The notes beneath the pieces are model-generated. The model saw only the letters and a program-made list of their open reading frames with translations, made no database searches and had not been told where the DNA came from. A stretch of 64,000 nt of DNA, taken from positions 4,464,998 through 4,528,997 of the forward strand of contig NC_088791.1 of NCBI RefSeq assembly GCF_011386835.1, written 5' to 3'. The stretch comes from Chrysemys picta bellii. Taxonomy: Eukaryota; Chordata; Testudines; Emydidae. Made by a program: the position numbers and the translations under genes. Positions 49,606 through 60,802 of the stretch are shown piece after piece; position 1 is the stretch's first letter, and each line of letters opens with the position of its first letter.

Positions 49606-50748
49606 TTCCACTGGAGTGACACGCCACAAAGCATGCTTGACAGCTGCAACAAGTCACACTTAGGGCAGTATCCTGACTCCACAGTGCTTATCCAACCACC
49701 CTCAGCTGTGTCATAAATATACAGTTAAGGGTTAATTCCTCTTTTACCTGTAAAGGGTTAAAAAGCTCACATAACCTAGATGACACCTGACCAAAAGGAC
49801 CAATAAGGGGACAAAATCCTTTCAAATCGGGAAGGGAGAAAAGTCTTTGTCTGCTGTTGTTCTGTGTGTGCTTTTGCCGGAGACAGATCAAGGAAGAAGC
49901 CATCCAACTCCTATAGAATTAGTGAGTATTTAGAGAGAAAATGTGTTAATTTACAATTATTTTGGCTCGTGCTTTCCCTTGTGTAAGAGGGAGGGTATTT
50001 TTGGTTTCTTTTTGTAACTTTAAAGTTTTGCCCAGAGGGAAACCCTCTGTGTTTTGAATCTGATTGCCTGTGAGATTATCTTCCATTCTAATCTTACAGA
50101 GGAACTGCTTTCACCTTTTTTCTTTAATCAAAATTCTTCTTTTAAGAACCTGATTGATTTTTCATTGTTTTAAGATCCAAGGGTTTGGGTCTGTGTTCAC
50201 CAGGACTAATTGGTGAGGATATATTCTCAAGCCTTCCCAGGAAAAGGCGTGTAGGGGCTTGGGAGATATTTGGGGGAAGGAAGAGCTCCAAGTGGCTCTC
50301 CCTAAATGTTGTTTAAATCACTTGGTGGTGGCAGCGTTACCTTTTAACCTAAGCTGGTAGACATAAGCTTAGGGGGTCTTTCATGCAGGTCCCCATGTCT
50401 GTACCCAAAAGTTCAGAGTGGGGAGGGAACTCTGACAGGCTGTCATGACGTTCCCAGGAGCAATTCTCAAGTCTTTCCCTAGGGAAATCAGCGTGGAATC
50501 CTCAGGAGCAGCTGACATCGGCTGTAGTGACGTGGGCGCATATGGTGATAGAGGCTCATAACATTATGGCTGATGATATGATTACGGGGATCCCTGTGGT
50601 TATAGGAGATTATTCGATTATGGTGGCCCATATGGTGAGGAGGGCCTATATGGTAACAGGGATCCATATGGTGTTGGGAGAATACCAGAGTTAGGAGGGA
50701 TGGCGATGGAGCCATCAATACCTTAACGGAAGCTGTGGGTCATGTTAA
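49606..50748 (+). pseudogene. Beta-keratin pseudogene, Gly/Tyr-rich, split by an LTR
   Basis: Opposite in orientation to the four genes. Left part 49606-49708: GACAGCTGCAACAAG lines up with the SCNEP stretch of the active copies. Right part 50438-50748: it translates as VMTFPGAILKSFP against [13 protein letters not shown], the core box. The frame is continuous across the removed LTR and one copy of its target site. A Gly/Tyr-rich tail follows (DYGDPCGYRR, PYGEEGLYGNRDPYG), unlike the Gly/Leu tail of the four genes. It has several stops (first near 50549) and a 1 bp shift before the end GGAAGCTGTGGGTCATGTTAA. No usable start codon is visible. The 3' flank to about 50815 also matches the active 3' UTRs (GAACCAGGAAATGAA). 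It is dead, and probably an older, different paralogue. Confidence 0.85.
49709..50437 (+). mobile_element. Solo LTR, family A, inside keratin pseudogene
   Basis: 729 bp from TGTCATAAATATACAG to TCTGACA, the same family as 23250 but in the opposite direction. The flanks are AGCTG and GGCTG, a 5 bp duplication with one mismatch. It interrupts keratin coding sequence between the codons for PPS and VMT. Confidence 0.85.
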
Positions 50749-52397
50749 GCCCAGCAGGCATATCCATGGGAAAAGGCAGAACCAGGAAATGAATGGCATG
50801 ATACAGATTCATGTCTGAGTGCGTAGGCCTGACTTTGAGATGTGCAGAGTACAGCAACCTCAGTGTGAACTAATTATAATAATTCCTGGCTATGGGCTTC
50901 CTTTTTTATCAGACCAGTGGGCCTGATTCTCAACTACATGATGGGTATTACACCACTTGGTAAAGTGTAAATGGGGTAGGGGACATAAGGTGGATGTTAT
51001 CTACATCTACAATGACTTGAATGCCTCTCTCCCTGCCAAAAGCATTAGTGTCATTGCGAATTCAGGTAGGTGATCTCCTATTCATGAAGATGGACCGTTT
51101 CTTTCTACCTTTTAACTTTCTAACAGCAGCTACATAATGGAGAAGGTTTTAAAACTTCTGCTTTTATTGTTTTTGCTTTAGTTCAGATTCGCCAGAGGGA
51201 AACAAGTAATTAAAAATGGTGGTAAACAGACTTGAGTGTCAAACTTTACAGCTGCATTAAAGAAGTAAGAGAACTGTGTGAGAAATACTTCACCTTGAAG
51301 CTGGGGATAGGACATGGCCCTCCATGAAACCGTAGAAATATAGACTTGCTACTCTGTTTTGTTTCTTCATTCGTTATTTTGATAATTTTCCACTCCCTTT
51401 TATTTTCAATTGAAATATATACTACCTTGTACTATTGGTCTTCTGATTTACTTGCTCTTTCATTTGTCATCTTTTAGAATCACCAAAGGCTTCCTCATCA
51501 TTTTTCCAGTTTTAGATACCTCCAGTGGTGGAGCACAACTGAGGAAAGCTTGTGGCCTGTTATCAAAATCTTTGAGTATAAACAGCTTCCATTAGCTTCA
51601 AGGGGAGTTTTGAGAACTCAAAACTTTATAAAATGGGGCCTACAGCCTGTCCTGACAGCCATATAAAATCAACAGCTTCTCTGGAGAGAGGTTGGTTTTA
51701 CTGTGTCTAGAAACACAATACTTGGAATAATGGCTGATTTAGCCCATGTCCAGTTCTGCTAGATCTGGAGTATTGCATGAAATGCTCTCACTTGAATTGA
51801 AAGGATCAGACTTGCTAGGTCTTCCAATTTCAAAATGGAAAAATAACTAAGTAGATCTGTTAGCGAGGAACCCTGGAGATATTTGGGCATTTGTTCTCAA
51901 TGATGCTTGTTATCTGTTGGTGAAAGGCTCATTGCTTAATGGCAAAAGGATTATTCTTCAGCAGTTCAGGTCTTCAATGTTACAGCTTGAAATTCGATAT
52001 GGATCCTCTTGTTTCTCAAAGGAGGGAGGTGAGTTGAGACATGTCTCTTGGTGACGCACACAGAATGGTGCTTGCAATACTCTGGAGCAAATGGAGACTG
52101 AGATGGATTTCCTGCATTTCTTCAAGTTTGGCAAGGGTATAAATTCGTGTGCTTCAGGGTATCATCCAATAAGGGGGGATAGAGAAAAAGTTCCTCTATG
52201 GGCAGGTGATCCCATACCTGCGTTCTGCTGGTTTTTTTGTATTTCCCTATGAAACCTCTGGTAATGACCACGATGGGAGAGAGGCCTGATCTTCTGTAGC
52301 AATGCCTCTGTTCTTCCTTTCCAAGGAGCAGTCCATAGGTATAGTCTGATAGAGAAAACTAGAGCAGGATCCCTCTTAAATCAAACCCGTGGCCAGC
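50749..52397. other. Unit 3-specific DNA after the pseudogene
   Basis: The first 70 bases match keratin 3' UTR. The rest is non-coding DNA with no recognised element; short frames such as 51410-51595 are not supported. Confidence 0.45.
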
Positions 52398-53308
52398 AGG
52401 ACTAAGTATTATCTATACAGTCCTGGACAGGAGTTTGTCTAACCTGCTCTTAAAAATCTCCAATAATGAAGATTTCACAATCTCCCTAGACAATTTATAC
52501 CAGTGCTTAAGCACCTTGACAGTTAGGAAGTTTATCTTAATATCCAATCTAAATATTCCTGCAATTGAAGCTTTTTACTTCTTCCCCTGTCGTCAGAGGT
52601 TAGGCAGAACAATTTTTCTCCTTCCTCCTTCTAACAACCTTTTATGGATTTGAAAAATGTTATCCTCTCCCTTCTCAGTCTTCTCTTCAGACTAAACAAA
52701 TCACATTTTTTCAATCTTTCCTCATAGGTCATGTTTTGAAGACCCTTAATCATTTTTGTTGGTCTTCTCTGGACCTCTCTGGACTCCAATTTCTCCACAT
52801 TTTTCCTGAAATGTGGTGCCCAGAGTGGGATACAGCATTCTGGCTGAGGCATAACCTGCTCAGAGTAGAATGGAAGATTTACTTCTTGTGTTTTGCTTAC
52901 AACTCTCCTGCTGATACATCCCAGATTGATGTTTGCTTTTTTTTGTAACAGTGTTACACTTTTGACTCACATTTAGCTTGTGATCCACTAGGACCCCCAG
53001 ATTCCTTTCCACAGTACTCCTTCTTAGGCAGTCATTCCCCAATTTGTATGTGTGCAACGGATTGTACTTTGCATTTGTCCTTATAGAATTTTATCCTATT
53101 TACTTCAGACCATTTCTCAAGTTTGTCCAGTTCATTTTGAATTGTAATCCTATCCTCCAGAGCACTTGAGACCCCTCCCAGCTTGGTATCATCTGCAAAC
53201 TTTATAAGTGTACTCTCTGTGCTATAATCTAAACAATTGTTGAAGATATGGAATGGAATAGGGCCCAGAATTGATCTCTGTGGGACCCAACTTGATATGC
53301 CCTTCCAG
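52398..53308 (-). mobile_element. Older CR1 LINE, left part
   Basis: Minus-strand LINE from another, more diverged CR1 subfamily. Frames 52631-52852 and 52860-53057 carry LWAPHFRKNVEKLE and GVLVDHKLNVSQK. A TACAGTCCTGGACAGG end lies near 52420. It is interrupted by the Harbinger element and resumes at 56315. Confidence 0.8.
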
Positions 53309-53689
53309 TTAGGGTATGTCTACACTACGAAATTAGGTCGAATTTATAGAAGTCGGTTGTTTAGAAATCATTTTTAGAAGGTCGATTGTGTATGTCCCCA
53401 CACAAAATGCTCTAAGTGCATTAAGTCGGCAGACTGCGTCAACAGTACCGAGGCTAGTGTCGACTTCTGGAGCGTTGCACTGTGGTAGCTATCCCACACT
53501 TCCCATAGTCTCTGCCACCCATTGGAATTCTGGGGTGAGATCCCAGTGCCTGATGGCGCAAAAACAGTGTCAGGGGTGATTATGGGTACATGTCGTCAGG
53601 CCCGACCATCCCTCCCTCCCTGCCGTGAAAGCAACAGCAGACAATCGTTTCGCGCCTTTTTTCAGACCAGATGCCATAGCAATGGGATC

Positions 53690-54900
53690 ATGGAGCCCAT
53701 TCAGATCACTGCGGCAATTATGAGCACTTTAAACACCATGCACATTATCCTGGAGTATATGCAGGACCAGAACCTGCCAAGGCAAAACCAGGTGAGGAGG
53801 CGACGGCAGCGCGGCGATGAGAGTGATGATGAAATAGACATGGACATAGACCTCTCACAAAGTACGGGCCCCAGCAATGTGCAAATCATGGTGTTAATGG
53901 GGCAGGTTCATGCCGCGGAATGCTGATTCTGGGCCAGGGAAAAAAGCACAGACTGGTGGGACATGCGTAAGGGCACTTTCATGGAACTTTGTGAATTGCT
54001 TTCCCCTGCCTTGAAGCGCCAGAATACCAAGATGAGAGTAGCCCTCACAGTTGAGAAGCGAGTGGCGATAGCCCTGTGGAAGCTTGCAACGCCAGGCAGC
54101 TACTGGTTAGTCGGGAATCAATTTGGAGTGGGTAAATCTACTGTGGGGGCTGCTGTGATCCAAGTAGCCAATGCAATCAAAGAGCTGCTGTTATCAAGGG
54201 TAGTGACTCTGGGAAATGTGCAGGTCATAGTGGTGGGGCGATAGACAGAACCCATATCCCTATCTTGGCACCAGAGCACCAAGCCAGCGAGTACATAAAC
54301 CGCAAGGGGTACTTTTCAATGCTGCTGCAAGCACTGGTGGATCACAAGGGACGTTTCACTAACATCAACGTGGGATGGCCAGGAAAGGTACATGATGCTC
54401 GCTTCTTCAGGAACTCTGGTCTGTTTCAAAAGCTGGAGGAAGGTACTTTCTTCCCGGACCAGAAAATAACCATTGGGGATGTTGAATTGCCTATAGTTTT
54501 CCTTGGGGACCCAGCCTACCCCTTAATGCCATGGCTCATGAAGCCATACACAGGCAGCCTGGGCAGTAGTCAGGACCGGTTCAACTATAGGCTGAGCAAG
54601 TGCAGAATGGTGGTAGAACGTGCATTTGGACGTTTAAAAGCGCGCTGGCGCAGTTTACTGACTCAGATAGACCTCAGTGAAACCAATATTCCCATTGTTA
54701 TTACTGCTTCATGTGCACTCCACAATATCTGTGAGAGTAAGGGGGAGACATTTATGGCGGGGTGGGAGGTTGAGGCAAATCGCCTGGATGCTGATTACAT
54801 ACAACCAGACACCAGGGCAGTTAGAAGAGCACAGCAGGGCGCGGTGCGCATTAGAGAAGCTTTGAAAACCAGTTTCATGACTGGCCAGGCTACGGTGTGA
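53690..54900 (+). pseudogene. Harbinger (HARBI1-like) DDE transposase, decayed
   Basis: Pieces in order: 53690-53926, starting MEPIQITAAIM and ending in a TGA; 53963-54244 in the same frame, with FMELCELLSPAL and a helix-turn-helix-like stretch FGVGKSTVGAAV; and 54241-54900 in another frame, holding the nuclease. Catalytic candidates are all visible: D of IDRTHIP at 54244, D of GDPAYP near 54508, and E of VVERAFGRLK near 54616. The family usually has G in place of the R in that DRTHIP. The frame change near 54230 looks like a small deletion between LGNVQVIVV and GGAIDR. It could not make a full protein. Confidence 0.88.
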
Positions 54901-54981
54901 AAGTTCTGTTTGTTTCTCCTTGATGACCCCCCTCCCCTGGTTCACTCTCCCCTCCCCCGTTCGATCACCGCTTGCAGAGGC

Positions 54982-55021
54982 AATAAAGTCATTGTTACTT
55001 CACATTCATGCATTCTTTATT
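54982..55021. terminator. Convergent poly(A) signals of the Harbinger genes
   Basis: AATAAA at 54982-54987 on the plus strand follows the transposase. TTTATT at 55016-55021 gives AATAAA on the minus strand, overlapping the end of the accessory frame. Confidence 0.7.
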
Positions 55022-55620
55022 AATTCATCACACAAATAGGGGGATAACTGCCAAGGTAGCCCGGGAGGGGTGGAGGAGGAGGGAAGCGCAGGGTGAGGTG
55101 TGGGAGGAGATAAGGACAAGGACACGCTGCACTTTAAAACTTTAAAACTTATTGAAGGCAAGCTTTCTGTTGCTTGGGCAATCCTCTGGGGTGGAGTGGC
55201 TGGGTGGCCGGAGGTCCCCCCACCGCGTTCTTGGGCACCTGGGTGAGGAGGCAATGGAACATGGGGAGGAGGGCTGTTGGTTACACAGGGTTGTAGCAGC
55301 GGTCTGTGCTCCTGCTGCCTTTCCTGCAGCTCAACCATACTCTGGAGCATATCAGTTTGATGCTCCAGCAGCCGGAGCATCGACTCTTGTCTTCTGTCAG
55401 CAAGCTGACGCCACCTATCCTCTTCAGCCCGCCACTTGCTCTCTTCAGCCCGCAATTCAGCCCGCCACCTCTCGTTGCGTTCATATTGTGCTTTTCTGCA
55501 CTCTGACATTGTCTGCCTCCACACATTCTGCTGTGCTCTGTTAGCGTGGGAGGACATCTGGAGCTCCGAGAATGTGTCATCCCAAGTGCGCCTTTTTCGT
55601 CACCTAATCTTCACTAGCCT
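55006..55620 (-). pseudogene. Harbinger accessory (Myb/SANT-type) protein, C-terminal exon
   Basis: The open frame 55006-55557 starts MSSHANRAQQNVWRQTM and runs into a charged coiled-coil-like stretch rich in E, R and W, then a Pro-rich tail. In-frame sequence continues upstream to a good acceptor (CCCCTTCACAG, exon start 55620) but has a TGA at 55600-55602, where CGA to TGA decay of a CpG is likely. In this family the second gene encodes a Myb-like DNA-binding partner of the transposase. Its DNA-binding exon would lie further upstream and is not seen, probably lost with the right end. Confidence 0.7.
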
Positions 55621-56314
55621 CTGTGAAGGGGAAAGATTTGCAGCTGGTGGAGGAGACGGGAGAGGTGGTAGTTAAAAAGACACATTTTAGAGAACAATGG
55701 ATACACTCTTTCATGTTCAATCTTGTTGTTCACATTACACAGCACATGTGCTTTTGTTACAAGGTCGCATTTTTCCTCTTATATTGAGGGCCTGCCGGTT
55801 TGGTGTGAGAGATCACTCACACAGTGCCAGGCAACAGATCTCAGCTTGCAGGCAGCCATCGTAAGCCACAGTCTTTTGGCTTTTTTGACCTTCATAACAT
55901 GTGGGAATGGTTTCAAACAGCAGCGCTCTCATTTCCCATACCAAGCGGCCGTTGGGTTGGCCATTTAAAATGGGTTTGCAATTTAAAAGGAGGGGCTGCG
56001 GTTTCCGAGTTAACGTGCAGCACAAATCCAACTAACCCCCCACCCCTCCCCCCCACACCCAATTCTCTGCGATGATCACTAACAGCGGGGAACATTTATG
56101 TTCAGCAGAGCAGGAACGGGCACCTCTGAACGTCCCCTTAATAAAATCACCCCATTTCAACCAAATGACCGTGAATGATATCACTCTCATGAGGATAACA
56201 AAGAGAGATAAGGAATGGATGTTGTCTGCATGCCAGCAAACACCGGGACCATACGCTGCCATGCTTTGTTATGCAATGATTCCAGACTATGTGCTACTGG
56301 CCTGGCATGGTAAA

Positions 56315-56496
56315 GTTATGCACCCACCTTATCGTAGCTTCACCAAGGATGTTTTTTCCTAGTTTGTTTATGAGAAGGTCAAGAAAGTATGAAAAGCCTT
56401 ACTAAAAATTAAGATATACCACATCTGCCGCTTGCCCACTATCCAGGAGGCTTGTTATCCTGTAAAAGAAATATATTAGTTTGTTTTAACAGGTTG
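56315..56496 (-). mobile_element. Older CR1 LINE, right part
   Basis: Continues the LINE interrupted at 53308: TTTGTTTATGAGAAGGTCA, then AAAAGCCTTACTAAAAATTA. It ends where a plus-strand CR1 begins. Confidence 0.75.
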
Positions 56497-57299
56497 ACCT
56501 AGACAAATTGGGCGAAAAGAAATGAGATTCAACAAGGACAAGTGCAGAATCCTGCATTTAGATCAGAAGAATCCCATGCACCACAACAGGCTGAGGCCCA
56601 ACTGTCTAAGCAGCAGTTCTGCAGTAAAGGACCTGGGGATTACAGTGGATGAGAAGCTGGATATGAGTCAGCAGTGTGCCCTTGTTGCCAAGAATGCTAA
56701 CAGCATACTGGGCTGTATAAGTAGGAGCATTGCCAGCAGACCAAGGGAAGTGATTATTCCCCTCTATTCAGCACTGGTGAGGCCGCATCTTGAGTATTGC
56801 ATCCAGTTTTGGGCCCCCCACTACAGAAAGGATGTGGACAAATTGGAGAGAGTCCAACTGAGGGCAAGGAAAATGATCAGGGGCTGGGGCACATGACTTA
56901 AGAGGAGAGGCTGAGGGAACTGGGCTTGTTTAGTCTGCAGAAGAGAAGAGTGAGAGGGGATTTGATAGCAGCCTTCAACTACCTGAAGGGGTTTTCCAAA
57001 GAGGATGGCTCTAGACTGTTCTCAGTAGTGGCAGATGACAGAACAAAGAGCAATGGTCTGAAGTTGCAGTGTTCTAGGTTGGATATTAGGAAACACTATT
57101 TCACTAGGAGGGTGGTGAAGCACTGAAATGCGTTACCTAGGGAGGTCGTGGAATTTCCATCATTAAAGGTTTTTAAGGCCCAGCTTGACAGAGCCCTGGC
57201 TAGGACGATTTAGTTGGTTTTGGTCCTGCTTTGAGCAGGGGGAAGGACTAGATGACCTCCTGAGGTTTCTTCCAACCCTAATCTTGTATGATTCTGTAG
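56497..57299 (+). mobile_element. CR1 LINE 3' end, unit 3
   Basis: Plus-strand CR1 tail like 10735-11427 and 30344-30940, slightly longer than in unit 2. Frame 56522-56896 has [20 protein letters not shown] and [20 protein letters not shown]. Confidence 0.9.
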
Positions 57300-58045
57300 C
57301 CTATAGGACTAACCTACTTGCTTACATATCTATCTATCTGTCTATCTTTTCTTATAGTTTAAGTATTTGGTTTATTGTAATAGGTTTATATATTTATATT
57401 AAAGTAAGTTGGGCTGTAATGCAAGGGACCAACAGGCCATATCTTGCCAGTTGAGCTAAGGCCAAGTTAGCATATCTTTGTCTGGGACCTTTCACCCAGT
57501 TAGCAAAGGCAACACACACACATATGTCTGAGACCATTCACCTAGATAGATAGCTAACGGTAGAATGACAGGAAGGATTTCAGGCACTTGTGCCCTATAA
57601 AAGAGGTGACCCACCTTGCTAGAGGCCGGTAGACTAGAAGATTAGGAGGCTGTACTTGTTTTTCTTAGTACCTTCTAAGTTCCAAGGGGACTAGGCGAAG
57701 CTTGGTTTCCCTAAGCTTTTGTTCTTAGTTTTGTGTATTAGGTTTTGATTTTCAGTTAAGTTAGTTAAGGAAACTCTAAGTTAGCTTCGATAGCTCTTAG
57801 CTCCAGCTTCCTCTAAGCTTTGCACCTCTCACTCAAGAACTGAGGCACCTGAACTGCCAGAGGCGAGGCTGGTTCTGTGTCTGTCACCACCAGGTAATCA
57901 GGGAGGGGTGTGAGTATATTAACCAAAGCTCTGTAGCATATAATACCATAATGCCATATGTATCTTTTGAAGGGCAGTAATATAATTTGTAACCTTAATT
58001 ATTTTACCATTTAATTGCTACTTCATTTATCTTAATCAAAAGTAT
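57300..58045. other. Shared right-end segment, shortened, unit 3
   Basis: Counterpart of 30941-31685. It stops at about 58045, where ATCTTAATCAAAAGTATAAG joins unit 4 directly; about 750 bp present in unit 2 are missing. Confidence 0.45.
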
Positions 58046-58408
58046 AAGATGCTCCTATCACTCCAGGGTTTCAAAAAGTCACATCTTGAGAAGTGCCTGA
58101 TGCTGCTGTCTCTTCAGGGATGAATTTTGTCCAGGGCAATGTTTAAAGAAGGAGGTAAGAACAAGAAGAACCAGAAGACGGATATTACGATGCATCAGAG
58201 TTTTTAATGTGAGTGATATTTGCAGTACAGAGTTACAGGAAAAATACTAGAGCAGAAATAAGGTATATTCAGTTTTGCAAGAAAGGCTGCGACCCACCAC
58301 CCACCTCAATGGGATGTATTACACACACAATGTTCTTTATTGTTGTTGTTGTTGTTGCAGCTGCAGCGGTTAACAAACAAGTCCGCTTTGCAACCATTTT
58401 CAGTTATT

Positions 58409-58414
58409 TTTATT
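58409..58414 (-). terminator. Candidate poly(A) signal, keratin copy 4
   Basis: Minus-strand AATAAA 535 bases after the stop, equivalent to position 430 in unit 1. Confidence 0.5.
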
Positions 58415-58948
58415 ACCCCAGTTGGTGGGAAGTGAGACAAAGGAAAACAGAAGCAGAGGACTACGCCGCTTCTCAATTAAATGTCTGCCGCAGAGAAGGT
58501 CAATGCGAGATGCTAAAGATACGCACTGATGGAAAGGATCGAACACAGAGTGTCTAATTCTCCTTCACAGCAAGGTCTCTTTTCCCCAGGCTTAAGAGAC
58601 TTAAAGTGATAATAAATGTAGCTGATGCCTGTCTTAAGGCCCCTATTTCCTTTCAACTGCGGAGTCAATATAAGCAGCCTGCGTGTAATTCAGAATGAGT
58701 CCGTATGTGAATAAGAGAATCAGCACTTGGCTGGCAGAGCCTTGGCAGAAAGAGTCATAAAGCGTAACAGTAGAAATGCACCATGGCTATCAGACCAAGG
58801 TGCTGCGCACACACAGCTCCCACTGAGTTCAACTGGAGCTGTGTTTGCCCAGCACTTCTGAAAGCCATGGCCAAAAGATCAGGGGTGAATCTGTATCTTG
58901 CTGTTCATTTCCTGGTTCTTCCTTCTTCCACGGATGTTTCTGCTGGGT

Positions 58949-59317
58949 TTAGCATAGTCCACCGCTTCCACTGAGGTACCTATGGCAAGATACCCCGGAA
59001 CCACATAATCCCCCATAACCACCATATCCCCCTAAACCAGACAATCCTCCATATTGGCCTCCAGAGCCATTCAGTCCCCCCAAACCGTATGAGCCCCCAA
59101 AACCAGCTCCCACCACAGGTGCTCCTACAGCTCCCACTGCGCTGTGCTGAGGGAAATTGCTCATAATTGGTCCTGGGAGGGTCACGACCACCGGTGAGGG
59201 TCTGATCACCACTTGGGAGTCCTGGCACTGCCTAACGCACGGCTCATTGCAGCTGCCAGTGACTGGACTGGGTCGGGCCACCCCACATTCTGGATAGCAC
59301 AGGCTGGAGAAAGTCAT
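58949..59317 (-). CDS. Corneous beta-protein (beta-keratin), copy 4
   Basis: Intact 122-codon keratin (ATG at 59315-59317, acceptor CAG at 59339-59341). It is the most distinct of the four: Val45 and Met52 in the core box, Ala60, Gln88 for His, Gly119 for Cys and Leu121 for Pro. It shares Cys23 and Gln32 with copy 3. It has eight cysteines. Promoter and intron are intact. Confidence 0.95.
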   Translation of the reverse strand: MTFSSLCYPECGVARPSPVTGSCNEPCVRQCQDSQVVIRPSPVVVTLPGPIMSNFPQHSAVGAVGAPVVGAGFGGSYGLGGLNGSGGQYGGLSGLGGYGGYGGLCGSGVSCHRYLSGSGGLC

Positions 59318-60399
59318 CTTTCTGCGATGGAGGTAAACCTGAAACACACAACAGGCACTAGAGTAAAGAGAAGGAACAAGGGCTGGTGGAAGAAACGCTT
59401 TAAAGCTGGTGCGGCTCAAGAGAGAAAGGAAGAGTGGACTAAGCCCATGTGTTCATGGCCATGTCTTTCTTCCTATATCCTCTTTCTACACCTCTTGTCC
59501 ACTCGCACTAAACTTCCCTCCCAACTGGCCCCCTTGGTCCCCTCTCAATGGGTTTGTCTGAAAAACACCGACTAGAATAAATGTCACTATTTCTATTCTG
59601 GATATCTGGGATTCTGTGTCCATTTTAGACATTTCTCAGAGAGAACATGGCTGGGATCATGGTAATCACTTTCTTTCGTTGAGGTTTTAACCTCGGCATG
59701 CAAACCAGTTGAGTTTGGTATCACAGGGTAATTTTTGATTTTCCAAAGCTTGTGAGTCAATAATAGTTAGTGATGAATAAACAGAGAACTTTTCTTTTCT
59801 CTGAAGAAAACACTAAGGAGAAGCTCCTCAGCTGGGGTTCAGGTGCACTGACTTTCATAGAGTGACACTAAATTACATCATTTGAGGAAAAGCACCTTCA
59901 ATGGGTATTTCTGCTGAGAAGAACATAAGAATTGCTAGACTGGATCTCACCACTTGTCAGCTCAATCCATTGTCATGTGTCCAATAGTGAGGAGTAACAA
60001 CTGCTTGAGAAGAAAGTAAAAGACCATTGAATTGGTCCTTTCTGAAGTAACATGGGAAAGTTTCTTCCTAAACCAGCTAAGTGAAAAATGGCTAAATGAC
60101 TTTCTAAAGTTATTGAAAAGATTTCAGTTAGTAGGAAATATGTTTCCCAATTGCATATGTTAGTCCTAAAATCCCTCTATTAGCTTCAAATCATGATCCA
60201 CCAGTCCTGTAACTAAATCACTACACAAGATAATTATGGAAGAACAGCCAGATCCCGAATAAATATCCCAGTTAGTAAATGCAAAATTCAGACTTACATG
60301 AAAAACGCCCATACTGTCACATCTCTAGAGTTCGAAAGCAATTGAGTTGAATTGGACTTACCCAGTTCAATGAGGAGATGAAATCTGGAGAAGTGTTTA
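59318..60399 (-). other. Keratin copy 4: exon 1, intron and 5' UTR
   Basis: Exon 1 runs from about 60399 to 60362, donor GTAAGT at 60356-60361. The intron is 59339-60361 (1023 bp), ending TGTGTTTCAG, with 21 nt of 5' UTR in exon 2. Confidence 0.85.
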
Positions 60400-60421
60400 G
60401 AAGAGCCCTGAGTGGTGAGTG

Positions 60422-60512
60422 CTTTTATACAGTTCCTAGGAGTGCCTGGAGGATCTGCGATGCTCTTTGTGGAGGCGGTCCTAATTAGTCACCAAACAAA
60501 CTTGATTGCCTT
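60422..60512 (-). promoter_or_regulatory. Keratin copy 4 core promoter
   Basis: TATAAAAG at 60422-60429 on the minus strand, and CTAATTAG at 60481-60488 overlapping TGACTAA. Spacing is unchanged from the other copies. Confidence 0.75.
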
Positions 60513-60734
60513 GCAGAATCCTCTTTTGGATGCAGCTCTTTTGCCCTGGGATTGTGATTATTAGGTTATTCTGAGCCTCAGAAGGTGTGACATGCACGTT
60601 GCAGTCTTCGTCTTTCTTTCATCTTCAAATGGTATGGGCCACCTGCGTTCCTCGTGCCATTCCGGCGACTTTATTGGTGCTTCAATGAGAATGAATGTCA
60701 AGGTGATTGTGAGCGGCGTCAGCAGCACAAATGG

Positions 60735-60799
60735 CAGGTTTCAGAGTGGTAGCCATGTGAGTCTGTATTAGCAAAACAACGAGGAGTCCTTTTGGCATC
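60735..60799 (-). mobile_element. Penelope-like terminal fragment, unit 4
   Basis: Same fragment as in the other units. It is interrupted at GGCATCTTA by a MITE and resumes at 61098 with GACACTAATTTATCTC. Confidence 0.6.
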
Positions 60800-60802
60800 T
60801 TA

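Larger units (their letters stand above)
53312..56314. mobile_element. PIF/Harbinger transposon, right end lost
   Basis: It starts after TTA (53309-53311) with GGGTATGTCTACACTACG, closely related to the MITE ends at 42012 and 60803. It carries a decayed transposase on the plus strand and an accessory reading frame on the minus strand, tail to tail. The right inverted repeat is not present; at about 56314 the element runs straight into CR1 sequence (GTTATGCACCCACC). A deletion removed the right end and the second target copy. Confidence 0.85.
32364..58045. repeat. Tandem keratin-gene unit 3
   Basis: Third and longest copy, about 25.7 kb. It combines the unit-1-type LTR upstream of the promoter with the unit-2-type right-hand block. 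It then adds unique DNA from about 48961 to 56496: a tetranucleotide array, a plus-strand keratin pseudogene and a CR1 hosting a Harbinger element. Its right end is about 750 bp shorter than that of unit 2 and joins unit 4 abruptly near 58045. Confidence 0.85.
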
